DNA of 64,000 nt, from NCBI RefSeq assembly GCF_050107595.1, contig NZ_JBNILH010000007.1:186001-250000 (forward strand), written 5' to 3'. Under the pieces are notes generated by a model that did not search any database, was not told where the DNA came from, and worked only from the letters and a program-made list of their open reading frames with translations. Source of the stretch: Bacillus_AB infantis_C. GTDB taxonomy: Bacteria > Bacillota > Bacilli > Bacillales > Cytobacillaceae. Positions 16,543 through 24,394 of this stretch are shown in pieces; position 1 is the first letter of the stretch; the number at the start of each line of letters is the position of its first letter. Both the position numbers and the translations under genes were made by a program.

Positions 16543-17499
16543 TTGTCCACAAAAACCATGATACTTACACAAAATCTTCGTGAAGACCTGTTAAAGAATG
16601 TTAAAGACGTTATGCCAGGCTGGAACATCATCGCAGGGAAAGATCCCGAAACCTGGAAAAGCCATCTGATGGATGCTGAGATCATAGCAGGATGGAAAAA
16701 GGATGCAGCCCCAGCGGCGGAAAGCCAAAATCTCCGCTGGATTCAAGCCTGGAGTGCCGGCGTCAATAATCTCCCGCTTGAAGAGCTGGAAAAAAACAAT
16801 GTCTTTCTGACAAGCGCAAATGGTGTCCATGCTTATCCGATTTCTGAAAGTATATTTGGCCTGATGCTCGCACTCACCCGAAAAATACATACCTATGTAA
16901 AAAACCAGGGAGAGAAAAAGTGGCATCACAGTCATATGAGCCAGGAAATTCACAAAAAGACCATCGGGATTATGGGTGCGGGTGCAATTGGCCGCGAAAC
17001 TGCCAAAATTGCTAAAGCATTTGGCATGAAAGTGATTGGAGTGAGGCACTCCGGAAAAGAGGAGCAGTATTTTGACGAAATGTACACTGCCGAAAAGCTG
17101 GATGATATTCTGCCTCACTGTGATTATGTTGTCATCACACTCCCTCTAACAGATGAAACACACTCTATGTTTTCCGCTTCGCAGTTTAAAAGGATGAAGA
17201 GCACAGCATTTCTAATCAATATCGGCAGAGGGGAAATCCTGGTCGAACAGGACCTGATCAGTGCTCTTAAAGAGGGAGAAATTGCCGGAGCGGGTCTTGA
17301 TGTTTTTGAAAAAGAACCTCTCCAAGAGAGCAGCCCTCTCTGGGAAATGGAGAATGTAATCATCACTCCCCATACCTCCGGATCAACGGAATACTACGAC
17401 GAAAGGGTCGTAAATGATATTCTTGTGCCCAATCTGAAGGAGTATCTAAAAGGAAACGAGCCTTCCCGCAATCTTGTTGATTACAGGAAAGGCTACTGA
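16543..17499 (+). CDS. D-isomer-specific 2-hydroxyacid dehydrogenase
   Basis: A 318-aa NAD(P)-dependent dehydrogenase of the phosphoglycerate dehydrogenase/hydroxypyruvate reductase family. The Rossmann motif is GIMGAGAIGRETAKIAKAFG (near 145). The catalytic Arg, Glu and His are in NIGRGEILV, GLDVFEKEPL and ITPHTSGST. I accept a TTG start at 16543, because GAAGGTAG lies at the right distance, whereas the first ATG (16558) is too far from any binding site. It lacks the ACT domain of true SerA. The substrate (glyoxylate, hydroxypyruvate or another 2-oxoacid) cannot be decided. Confidence 0.88.
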   Translation: MSTKTMILTQNLREDLLKNVKDVMPGWNIIAGKDPETWKSHLMDAEIIAGWKKDAAPAAESQNLRWIQAWSAGVNNLPLEELEKNNVFLTSANGVHAYPISESIFGLMLALTRKIHTYVKNQGEKKWHHSHMSQEIHKKTIGIMGAGAIGRETAKIAKAFGMKVIGVRHSGKEEQYFDEMYTAEKLDDILPHCDYVVITLPLTDETHSMFSASQFKRMKSTAFLINIGRGEILVEQDLISALKEGEIAGAGLDVFEKEPLQESSPLWEMENVIITPHTSGSTEYYDERVVNDILVPNLKEYLKGNEPSRNLVDYRKGY

Positions 17500-17598
17500 T
17501 AAATTCCAAGGCCCTTCTAGTCCGCGGTGATGAACATATTCTATAAACCGGAAGATATGCATAGTTTGTATAGGGGAAAATAAAAAGGGGGAATGAAA

Positions 17599-17880
17599 AT
17601 GAGCGTGATCCATGATCAGTTCGATGCCATTTCTATCCGGAATGTCCATCGGCAGCTGAAAGAAATACAAATGATCGCTACCACAAACAGATGCATAGAC
17701 TGGGAGCTTGCCTCAGCGCTGGACCAGGTCACAAGGGCGGCAGGAATGCTCTGCAATGTAATAGAAGAACATCTGGATGGGACCCGGAGTGATGTTGACG
17801 CCCTCTATTATATAGAGGAAAAACTGTCGGCCGCCCTTTCCATGGCAAAGAAAATCGATAACCGCAGAGAGCCTGTATAA
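17599..17880 (+). CDS. Small helical protein, function unknown
   Basis: A 93-aa protein, mostly alpha-helical, with no membrane segment. I use the ATG at 17599, seven bases after AAGGGGG; an ATG two codons earlier is too close to that site. It has a single Cys in RCIDWELAS and another in MLCNVIEEH. No family is recognised. It is followed directly by a strong terminator and preceded by the dehydrogenase on the same strand with a gap of 99 bases, so it may be independently transcribed. Confidence 0.7.
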   Translation: MSVIHDQFDAISIRNVHRQLKEIQMIATTNRCIDWELASALDQVTRAAGMLCNVIEEHLDGTRSDVDALYYIEEKLSAALSMAKKIDNRREPV

Positions 17881-17908
17881 ACAGGGTGCTGTCAAAGCAG
17901 GCACCTAA

Positions 17909-17953
17909 AAAGCCAAGGGAGAGAAAGATATATTTCTCTCCCTTGGCTTTTTT
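17909..17953 (+). terminator. Intrinsic terminator
   Basis: Sixteen-base perfect arms (AGCCAAGGGAGAGAAA / TTTCTCTCCCTTGGCT) and T6, 30 bases after the small helical gene. Confidence 0.9.
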
Positions 17954-18068
17954 GTGGTTCATTTACATAACAGCCCAGCTGTATATAATCGTTCATTTAA
18001 TTTTCAGGACAGAAAAGACAGTAAACAAAGTCTGCTGCCTTGGAAGTATTATTGGCTTGCTTCCACTC

Positions 18069-19589
18069 TCAAACCTCAAGCTTCTTAAGCCGGATCATAT
18101 TCCAGGACATTTTTGGCAATACAGCAGTCAGAGTGCCCTCTTCTATAAACGAGTCATTGCTCTTCTGTGGCTTTACCTGCTCTTGATCGATTGTATTTAC
18201 CGCTTTTGGATTTTCATTTTTGAGTACTATCTGTTCGGCTAATGTATACCCTTCGAAAGACCGGATATCCACATCGACCAGCAATTGAGTATCCAGACTG
18301 CGATTTACTGCAAAGATGACGAGTTCTTCATTCTCTTCATTATAGACCACTGACTGGTCTAAGTACGGCACATCTGTAAAATCTTTACTGTCATACTTTG
18401 GTGAATCAACAATTGAATGAAGTGCTGTACCGCGTCCATAAACAGAAGTATAGTAGTACGGATAGAAAATGGATTGCTTCCAAATGCCGCCTCCTGTTTC
18501 TGTCATAATAGGTGCGATGACATTTACCAGTTGGGCCATACAAGCGATTTTTACCCGATCTGAATGCTTTAGCAATGTATTCAGCATGCTGCCTACAAGC
18601 AAAGCATCCTCGAAAGTGTAAATATCCTCCAATAACGGAGGCGACATAGACCAAGGCTCAATGGCCTTGTCCTGATCATTGGAATGAAACCAAACATTCC
18701 ATTCGTCAAAACTCAGGTTCATTGTTTTTTTACTGCGTTTCTTTGCCTTCATATAATCACATGCTGCAGTGACAGTTTTAATGAAATGATCCATATCTAA
18801 TGTATTTGCCAAATAGTTTGCAGTGTCATTATCTCTATTCCCATAATATTGATGAAGAGATATGTAATCAGCAGCTTCATATGTATGTTCGAGTGTTTCT
18901 GCTTCCCATTCAGGAAATGTTGGCATGCCTGAGCCGGAGCTTCCGCAGCTGACCAATTCAATCGAAGGATCGACCAATTTCATTGCCTTGGCAGTTTCAG
19001 CAGCAAGCCTTCCATATTCATATGCTGTTTTCATGCCAATTTGCCAGGGTCCATCCATTTCATTTCCTAAACACCAGACCTTTATATTGTGAGGGTCAGT
19101 ACAGCCATGTTCTTTTCTTAAATCACTCCAATAAGTACCGCCGGGATGATTGCAGTATTCCACTAAACTTCGTGCAGCATCAATGCCCCTGGTACCTAAA
19201 TTAACAGCCATCATTACTTCTGCATTGACCTTCTTTGCCCAGGCTGCAAATTCATTTGTTCCAACTTCGTTCGTCTCAAGTGAATTCCAGGCTAAATCCA
19301 GGCGTTTTGGCCTCAATTCTTTTGGTCCGATACCATCTTCCCAGTTGTATGCTGAAACCATATTCCCCCCAGGATACCGGATGATCGGCACTCTCAGCTC
19401 TTTTACCAGTTCTATGACATCTTGACGGAAACCATCCTTATCAGCACTGGCATGCGAAAGTTCGTATATTCCCCCATATACCGCCCGCCCGAGCTGTTCA
19501 ATGAATGATCCATATATCCTCGGGTCGATATCTGATATTTTAAACGACTTGTCTATTAGCATTTTTGCTTTATGTGCATTCAAAGCCAT
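18069..19589 (-). CDS. abfA: GH51 alpha-L-arabinofuranosidase
   Basis: A 506-aa intracellular glycosidase that removes terminal arabinofuranosyl groups from arabino-oligosaccharides. The catalytic acid/base is the Glu of WCLGNEMDGPW (about 177), and the nucleophile is the Glu of LSFDEWNVW (about 296), spaced as in Geobacillus AbfA. The GH51 N-terminal DPRIYGSFIEQLGRAVYGGIY is intact. The start is ATG at 19589, six bases after AAAGGTG. No signal peptide. It is alone here, without the ara transport or catabolic genes that often accompany it. A 20-bp palindrome upstream may be its operator. Confidence 0.93.
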   Translation of the reverse strand: MALNAHKAKMLIDKSFKISDIDPRIYGSFIEQLGRAVYGGIYELSHASADKDGFRQDVIELVKELRVPIIRYPGGNMVSAYNWEDGIGPKELRPKRLDLAWNSLETNEVGTNEFAAWAKKVNAEVMMAVNLGTRGIDAARSLVEYCNHPGGTYWSDLRKEHGCTDPHNIKVWCLGNEMDGPWQIGMKTAYEYGRLAAETAKAMKLVDPSIELVSCGSSGSGMPTFPEWEAETLEHTYEAADYISLHQYYGNRDNDTANYLANTLDMDHFIKTVTAACDYMKAKKRSKKTMNLSFDEWNVWFHSNDQDKAIEPWSMSPPLLEDIYTFEDALLVGSMLNTLLKHSDRVKIACMAQLVNVIAPIMTETGGGIWKQSIFYPYYYTSVYGRGTALHSIVDSPKYDSKDFTDVPYLDQSVVYNEENEELVIFAVNRSLDTQLLVDVDIRSFEGYTLAEQIVLKNENPKAVNTIDQEQVKPQKSNDSFIEEGTLTAVLPKMSWNMIRLKKLEV

Positions 19590-19654
19590 TATACTCACCT
19601 TTCTATCTATACCTTATTTATCCCAACTTTTATATGTATCCTCAAATGGAATTA

Positions 19655-19674
19655 ACTAATCTATATAGTTTAGT
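19655..19674. promoter_or_regulatory. Candidate operator palindrome upstream of abfA
   Basis: ACTAATCTATATAGTTTAGT is palindromic over 20 bases except for one mismatched pair, 66 bases before the abfA start. It does not match the AraR consensus I remember (ATTTGTACGTACAAAT), so if functional it binds another regulator. Confidence 0.4.
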
Positions 19675-19791
19675 GGATATATAAAGTATTGGCTGCTCAG
19701 CCCTTGAATACCTTTATTTCTATTGAAATTTGCCATCCTTTTTAAAAAAGGCAGAAAATGATCGTGTTTTTTCTTTAAAAATCCCTTAAAA

Positions 19792-19824
19792 ACAAAAAAA
19801 CCAGCTCCTAAAAGGAACTGGTTT
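19792..19824 (-). terminator. Intrinsic terminator
   Basis: AACCAG-TCC / GGA-CTGGTT arms and T7 on the minus strand, upstream of abfA. It would stop transcripts coming from the PlsY-type gene before they enter abfA. Confidence 0.7.
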
Positions 19825-20116
19825 CTGAATGCTTATGTAAGCCACTTTTGCCGTAATAAATATAAGAAAGTTTTAAACCACCACTCCTCAAAGTGGGTGT
19901 TTGCAGAAACCTTCCTGCATGTCCTCCTTGTCACATGTGACAGAGGCTTGTCATTCCAGCTTCGATATAAAACTCCCTATTACAGCTTAAAGGTTAAAAC
20001 TTTATTATGGTTACGGGCAAAGCAGCTTGTATTTATATATTACCTCATTTGCGCTCCCAGCTCAACTGTTTTGTATGGAAACGGAGGAGCCTTCTGGCTG
20101 AAAAGTTATTTTCATG
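19825..20116. other. Intergenic region without recognised content
   Basis: About 290 bases downstream of the PlsY-type gene. A short CCACT/AGTGG hairpin lies near 19880 and TCACATGTGA near 19931. An open frame on the plus strand has no binding site and an implausible composition. Nothing firm is seen. Confidence 0.4.
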
Positions 20117-20674
20117 CTAAGCAGCTTTTTTCGAAAAATAGTCGTTATGGGCTGCTATCACAACCAGGAGCATAATCGCAAATGCACCCGCTGCTGGAAT
20201 ATTTCCTCCTAATAAATAGATGGAAGCAGGCATTGCCGCCATCGCGATAAGCCCAGGAACCGTAAATCGGCGGGCGATGCCCCATCCGGCAAGCAGCACA
20301 ATTAAGGCAGCCAGCAGGCTTGCGGGGGCCATATAAAGAGCCGAGGCCAGATATACGACAACCCCCTTGCCTCCCCTGAATCCAAGAGGAGCCGGCCAGA
20401 TATGACCGCACAGCACAGCAAAGGCGCAGACCAGCAGTGCAGCATGCCCCAGAAAAGCATCAGCTGCGGCCAAAGCAAGCACTGTCTTTCCGGCATCGAT
20501 CAAAATTGTATAAAAAAACCCTCTTTTTCCCAGTTCACGGCCAGCATTCCTTGCACCTGCGTTCCCGCTGCCCATCTGCCTGATATCTTTCCCCTGCCAC
20601 TTTCTGGCCAGCAGATAAGCCCCGTTGATGCAGCCGGCTAAATAGCAGAGAATGAAAGCTGCTGCTGTATACAT
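20117..20674 (-). CDS. PlsY-family glycerol-3-phosphate acyltransferase
   Basis: A 185-aa membrane protein with five or so helices. Motifs of acyl-phosphate:glycerol-3-phosphate acyltransferase are present in divergent form: GSGNAGARNAGRELGK (canonical PlsY has GSGNPGATN), then GHIWPAPLGFRGGKGV, matching the conserved GHxFPxFxxFKGGKGVAT block, and AHNDYF near the C-terminus. Family members make lysophosphatidic acid at the start of phospholipid synthesis. The start at 20674 follows GGGGGGAAGG; the frame is open far upstream but without coding character. Because motifs deviate, this may be a second, specialised copy and not the essential plsY. Confidence 0.75.
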   Translation of the reverse strand: MYTAAAFILCYLAGCINGAYLLARKWQGKDIRQMGSGNAGARNAGRELGKRGFFYTILIDAGKTVLALAAADAFLGHAALLVCAFAVLCGHIWPAPLGFRGGKGVVVYLASALYMAPASLLAALIVLLAGWGIARRFTVPGLIAMAAMPASIYLLGGNIPAAGAFAIMLLVVIAAHNDYFSKKAA

Positions 20675-20756
20675 AAACCTTCCCCCCGAATAATTCTGCG
20701 GCTGCCGGCAAAAATAGAGCGAAGCAGCCCAGACCTGATCTGGAAGAATAGGCCGA

Positions 20757-21047
20757 ATGTCTGTTATACATACCAACTTTTGGGATGCCGTTTTTGCCGT
20801 GCCTGCGGTTCTTATTGTAACACAGCTGCTGAAGCTGTATTTCAATATCCCTGGAAAAATCGTACCGACCGTTGCTTTATTATGCGGATTGGCCATTTCT
20901 GTCTTTATTAGCCATAAGCATGATTTTGTGGCCGGCCTTTTTATGGGAATGGTTTTATGGGTCTGCAGCGATAGGCTCATACAGCAGCCTGAAAGCTTCC
21001 ATAAAAGCTTACCGCAGCAGCAGCTCCTAAAGTTTAATCCTTCCTGA
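20757..21047 (+). CDS. Small membrane protein of holin-like layout
   Basis: A 96-aa protein with two hydrophobic segments (AVFAVPAVLIVTQLLKLYF; ALLCGLAISVFI, then FVAGLFMGMVLWV), separated by short polar turns and a hydrophilic tail. The order 'short TM, IPGKIVP turn, TM, glycine-rich TM' resembles small phage holin-like proteins, though no phage genes are near. The start ATG is preceded by a weak GGAAGAATAGG. It is divergent from the PlsY-type gene, and its last 21 bases overlap the end of the S9 peptidase gene on the other strand. Real coding is likely from composition but unproven. Confidence 0.55.
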   Translation: MSVIHTNFWDAVFAVPAVLIVTQLLKLYFNIPGKIVPTVALLCGLAISVFISHKHDFVAGLFMGMVLWVCSDRLIQQPESFHKSLPQQQLLKFNPS

Positions 21048-22823
21048 ATACTCCTTGAGGAAATCCCATGAAGCTGTATAAGCTTTAATATTATTCTCCC
21101 TTTTAACAAAGAAATGTCCTTCATCCTCAAAACGAATATACTCTACAGGATGTTTGCGGTTCTTCAGATCTTCCACAATCTGCTCTGTTTCCTCAATCGG
21201 CACCCTTGGATCGTTGGCGCCATGGAGAACGAGAAGCGGACATTGGATCTTTTCTGTTTTATGCAGCGGATCAATTTCATCGAAGAATGCCCCGTCTTTC
21301 TCTATGCTTCCATATTCAGCTTCCCTCATTTTCCGCCTCCATGGGCTGGTGTTCTGCAGGAAAGTCCGGAAGCTGGAAATACCGACAATGTCAATAGCAG
21401 AAGACCATATGTCAGGGTAGTGGGTGATGGCTGCCAGGACCATGAAGCCCCCATAGCTTCTCCCCATTATGCTGATCTGATCCCCGTCAGCCCCTCCCTC
21501 TGTTTTCAGCCAGTCGACAAGATGGACTAAATCACGGACAGAGTCCATCCGTTTCCTGACATCATCCAGATGGGTAAAGCTTTTACCATAATAGCCAGTG
21601 CTGCCCCTGACATTCGGCGTACATACAGCAAATCCTTTATTCAGGAAAAATTGCAGGAATGGATTAAAGGCAGCCCTTATCTGGCTTTCCGGGCCGCCAT
21701 GGACAAACACAACCACCGGGAGCTTTCCATCGGCCTTTTTTGGCTTATAGTAGAACGCAGGAACCTCAAGCCCATCAAAGGAAGCAAAAGAAATCAGCTC
21801 AGGGGCGCACAGCTTTTCCTCTACCACAGGATCATGCGAAATGAATGTAGCCCTTTTAGCTTTAAGAGACCTGAGATCAAGCTCCCAAATGTCTGGAGGA
21901 TGCTGGGGCCCATTCAGGACAAAGGCAAGCCTGCTGTTATCAGGAGAAAAGGCAAAGTCAGTAATGACGCCTGCAGGGGATTCCCACTCTCTCACTTCAT
22001 TCGATTCCGGATCAAATAATGCCCCCTTTGAAACCCCTCCTTCATTTATAGAAAAAGCCATCTTCTTTTTATCAGGACTAAGCTTCAGCTCTTCCAAGTC
22101 CCACTCCTTCCCGACCAGCCATTGTGTTGCCAGGGTCTCAAGATCAAGGCTGGCAAGATTCATGAATTCCCGGTCCCTGTTGGAGAGAAGGTAAAGCACT
22201 TTCCCATCGGAGCTGAACGCAGGGCTGGCAAAAGCCGCTTCTCCGTCATGCTTTGTGAGCCACTGCACCGTTCCCCCTGAAAGATCAAGCAATCCAAGGT
22301 CATTATCAAGATTCGTGTTTACCTGCTCTATCAGCAGGGAGTTTCCTTCCGGATGCCATAGAAGCGGAGAAAAATTCCCATCTCCCCGGAACACCATTTT
22401 AACTTCAAAACTTTCCAGACTTTGAATATAAATATCGAAATAGGTGTTATGACGGCGGTTGCTGGCCCAGGAAATCCACTTTCCATCCGGGGATACACCG
22501 CCATACTTATGGATATGTTCAGGCGAGTCGGTCAGCCGTATGACCTCCCCTGTTTCTGTGAGAAGGAATAGCTGCTGCTTTTCATTCACACCCTCATCCA
22601 TGCCAAAAATTCTTTTGCCTGTTCCCGGGATAAAAGAAACAAACATAATCCTTTCAGCGGTTTCCAGCACCTGAACAGGATTGCGGGTTTCAGGGTTTAT
22701 TTCCCAGATCTGCGGAAGCCCGGATGCATCTGAGATGAAATTCAGCTTCTTTCCCTGGGGTACGTAAACAGGATTTTTCACATTTCTGATGCTCATAAAA
22801 TTTTCAATCGTCAATTGTGCCAT
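21027..22823 (-). CDS. S9-family prolyl oligopeptidase-like serine peptidase
   Basis: A 598-aa protein. Residues 15-340 form a beta-propeller of WD40/TolB-like blades (for example GVSPDGKWISWASN, FAFSPDNSRLAFVLN). Residues 350-595 are the alpha/beta-hydrolase domain, with VVVFVHGGPESQIR, nucleophile Ser in IMGRSYGGFMVLAA, Asp in LHGANDPRVPIEE and His in DEGHFF. This is the acylaminoacyl-peptidase/dipeptidyl-peptidase branch of S9. It is cytoplasmic. The start overlaps the stop of the M20 peptidase by one base (TAATG) with GGAGC upstream, so the two peptidases are translationally coupled. Confidence 0.92.
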   Translation of the reverse strand: MAQLTIENFMSIRNVKNPVYVPQGKKLNFISDASGLPQIWEINPETRNPVQVLETAERIMFVSFIPGTGKRIFGMDEGVNEKQQLFLLTETGEVIRLTDSPEHIHKYGGVSPDGKWISWASNRRHNTYFDIYIQSLESFEVKMVFRGDGNFSPLLWHPEGNSLLIEQVNTNLDNDLGLLDLSGGTVQWLTKHDGEAAFASPAFSSDGKVLYLLSNRDREFMNLASLDLETLATQWLVGKEWDLEELKLSPDKKKMAFSINEGGVSKGALFDPESNEVREWESPAGVITDFAFSPDNSRLAFVLNGPQHPPDIWELDLRSLKAKRATFISHDPVVEEKLCAPELISFASFDGLEVPAFYYKPKKADGKLPVVVFVHGGPESQIRAAFNPFLQFFLNKGFAVCTPNVRGSTGYYGKSFTHLDDVRKRMDSVRDLVHLVDWLKTEGGADGDQISIMGRSYGGFMVLAAITHYPDIWSSAIDIVGISSFRTFLQNTSPWRRKMREAEYGSIEKDGAFFDEIDPLHKTEKIQCPLLVLHGANDPRVPIEETEQIVEDLKNRKHPVEYIRFEDEGHFFVKRENNIKAYTASWDFLKEYSGRIKL

Positions 22824-24079
22824 TATAAGCTCCTTTCTGAATCATTTTGACGGTGGAAGCCAAGGAGCGGACTTGTAATGCCTTTGACTCCAGCCAATCC
22901 AAGAATGCAGAGGAAAATGGCCTGCGGACCATAATACGCATCATAAGGATCAAAATACTCTTCAAGTGTATGTATGCCGCCAAAGCTTCCGCCGCCGCCA
23001 AGTGTAACAGCCGGAATTCCAAGAGCAATCGGCACATTGGAGTCAGTGCTGCTGGCTTTCTCAAACGAAGCTGTGAAGCCAAGCTGCCTTGAGGCTTCCG
23101 CAGCAGTTTGAACGATGGCTGATTCCATATCCTGGCTGCCTGCCGGCCGGTCCCCTACCTGATTAATTTCAACTGTAATTCCGGAATCAGCTCCGGCAGC
23201 TTCCTTGATGATGGAGAGTGCTTCATTTTCAACCCTTGCAAGCTCATCTGCGGAAACAGAACGAAGATCAATGATCAATCTTGCTTCCGCTGCAATCGTA
23301 TTGACCGAGGTCCCTCCGGATACTATCCCCACATTAAAAGTTGTTTTCGGATCTTCAGGCACCTTAAGATCTGCTATGCCGGAAATGGCCTTTCCTGCAG
23401 CATGAATGGCGCTCGGCGTCCCGAAATCCCCAAAGCTGTGGCCGCCTGGACCCTTATAGATAATCTCATATCTTTTACTGCCTGCAGTCAGATAAGTAAT
23501 GCGCTCGGGGCTGCCCGGTTCTATGGAAATGAAACCGTCTATCCCATGATCTTGTCCAAACAGCGCCTTAACGCCATTTAAATCCCCAAGTCCTTCTTCT
23601 CCGACCGTCGCTCCAAACAGAATATCCGCTTCCGTTTCGATGCCCGTTTCGTTAAACGCACGGATAAGAGTCAGTACGGCAGCCAGCCCCCTTCCGTCAT
23701 CAGCGATGCCGGGAGCATAAATTTTTCCGTCTTTTTCTTTTGGGACTGTGTCAGTACCTGCTGGAAAAACCGTATCAAGATGGGCACAAACCGCAATCCT
23801 CGGTCCATTCCCCGTTCCCTTTCTCAGGCCGAATATATTGCCTGCATCATCTTTCGAAATATCTTCAATACCCAGCTCTTCCAGCTTTCGCCTATAATAC
23901 TCCCCCCGTTCCCCCTCTTCGAAGGTAGGTGCAGGGATGCTCGTCAGCTCCTTTTGATCAGCAGATGTCCGGTCATTATCATTTTTTAAAAAGGATAGTC
24001 CCTTTTGGACAGCTGAAATGCCCATTATTTTTTCCAATGTTTCCGCCACGCTATTGTTCATTTCAAGATTTCCCGCCAA
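22823..24079 (-). CDS. M20-family peptidase (PepT/ArgE-like)
   Basis: A 418-aa zinc peptidase. Metal-site motifs are AVCAHLDTVFPAGTD, then DDGRGLAAVLTLIRAF, the catalytic pair in GATVGEEGLGDLNG, and a late His in LGGGGSFGGIHTLEEYFD. The dimerisation domain with GPGGHSFGDFG is intact. I prefer a TTG start at 24079, because AAAGGGGG lies 7 bases ahead; the ATG at 24061 has no site. Members remove N-terminal residues from di- or tripeptides or deacylate amino acids. It forms an operon with the S9 peptidase. Confidence 0.9.
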   Translation of the reverse strand: MAGNLEMNNSVAETLEKIMGISAVQKGLSFLKNDNDRTSADQKELTSIPAPTFEEGERGEYYRRKLEELGIEDISKDDAGNIFGLRKGTGNGPRIAVCAHLDTVFPAGTDTVPKEKDGKIYAPGIADDGRGLAAVLTLIRAFNETGIETEADILFGATVGEEGLGDLNGVKALFGQDHGIDGFISIEPGSPERITYLTAGSKRYEIIYKGPGGHSFGDFGTPSAIHAAGKAISGIADLKVPEDPKTTFNVGIVSGGTSVNTIAAEARLIIDLRSVSADELARVENEALSIIKEAAGADSGITVEINQVGDRPAGSQDMESAIVQTAAEASRQLGFTASFEKASSTDSNVPIALGIPAVTLGGGGSFGGIHTLEEYFDPYDAYYGPQAIFLCILGLAGVKGITSPLLGFHRQNDSERSL

Positions 24080-24170
24080 TTTTCTTCCCCCTTTGCAAAG
24101 TCTATTATTATTATATTCCAAAAATTAAATCTATTGTTGCTGGAAGGCTCCAGAAGATTTTCTCCTAAGT

Positions 24171-24208
24171 AAAAAAGGAAAAAGCTCCATGCATCTGGAG
24201 CTTTTTCC
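24171..24208 (-). terminator. Intrinsic terminator of the copper operon
   Basis: GGAAAAAGCTCCA / TGGAGCTTTTTCC arms, symmetric, with T-rich flank on the minus strand; about 50 bases past the 40-aa small gene. Confidence 0.85.
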
Positions 24209-24259
24209 TCTCGTTCTGTTTCTCTGCTTTAAAAACAAATAGCATTTTGCCATTCCATC

Positions 24260-24382
24260 CTAATCGCCTTGATGCCCGTGCTCTGGTTCCGCAGGGGGTT
24301 CAGCGATAAATGTATCGTAAATATAATAACCGCAAACCACCAAAAGCAGATATACTGCGGCTGATATGGCCCACTTTTTCAT
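24260..24382 (-). CDS. 40-aa membrane peptide downstream of copA
   Basis: A short gene with an excellent AAGGAGG site six to seven bases before its ATG, 12 bases after the copA stop. The product has one membrane helix (WAISAAVYLLLVVCGYYIY) and an acidic, His-bearing tail (FIAEPPAEPEHGHQGD). The His residues and the membrane Cys could bind copper, but that is inference from position and composition. The gene ends before the operon terminator, so it should be expressed with copA. I do not recognise a family. Confidence 0.75.
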   Translation of the reverse strand: MKKWAISAAVYLLLVVCGYYIYDTFIAEPPAEPEHGHQGD

Positions 24383-24394
24383 CAGAAGCCCTCC

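Noticed and set aside
19897..20175. Plus-strand open frame of 92 codons downstream of the PlsY-type gene
   Set aside because: No ribosome binding site, composition unlike neighbours, and overlap with the end of a convincing gene.
20675..21130. N-terminal extension of the PlsY-type protein
   Set aside because: The extension has no protein character, and a strong binding site with ATG lies at 20674.
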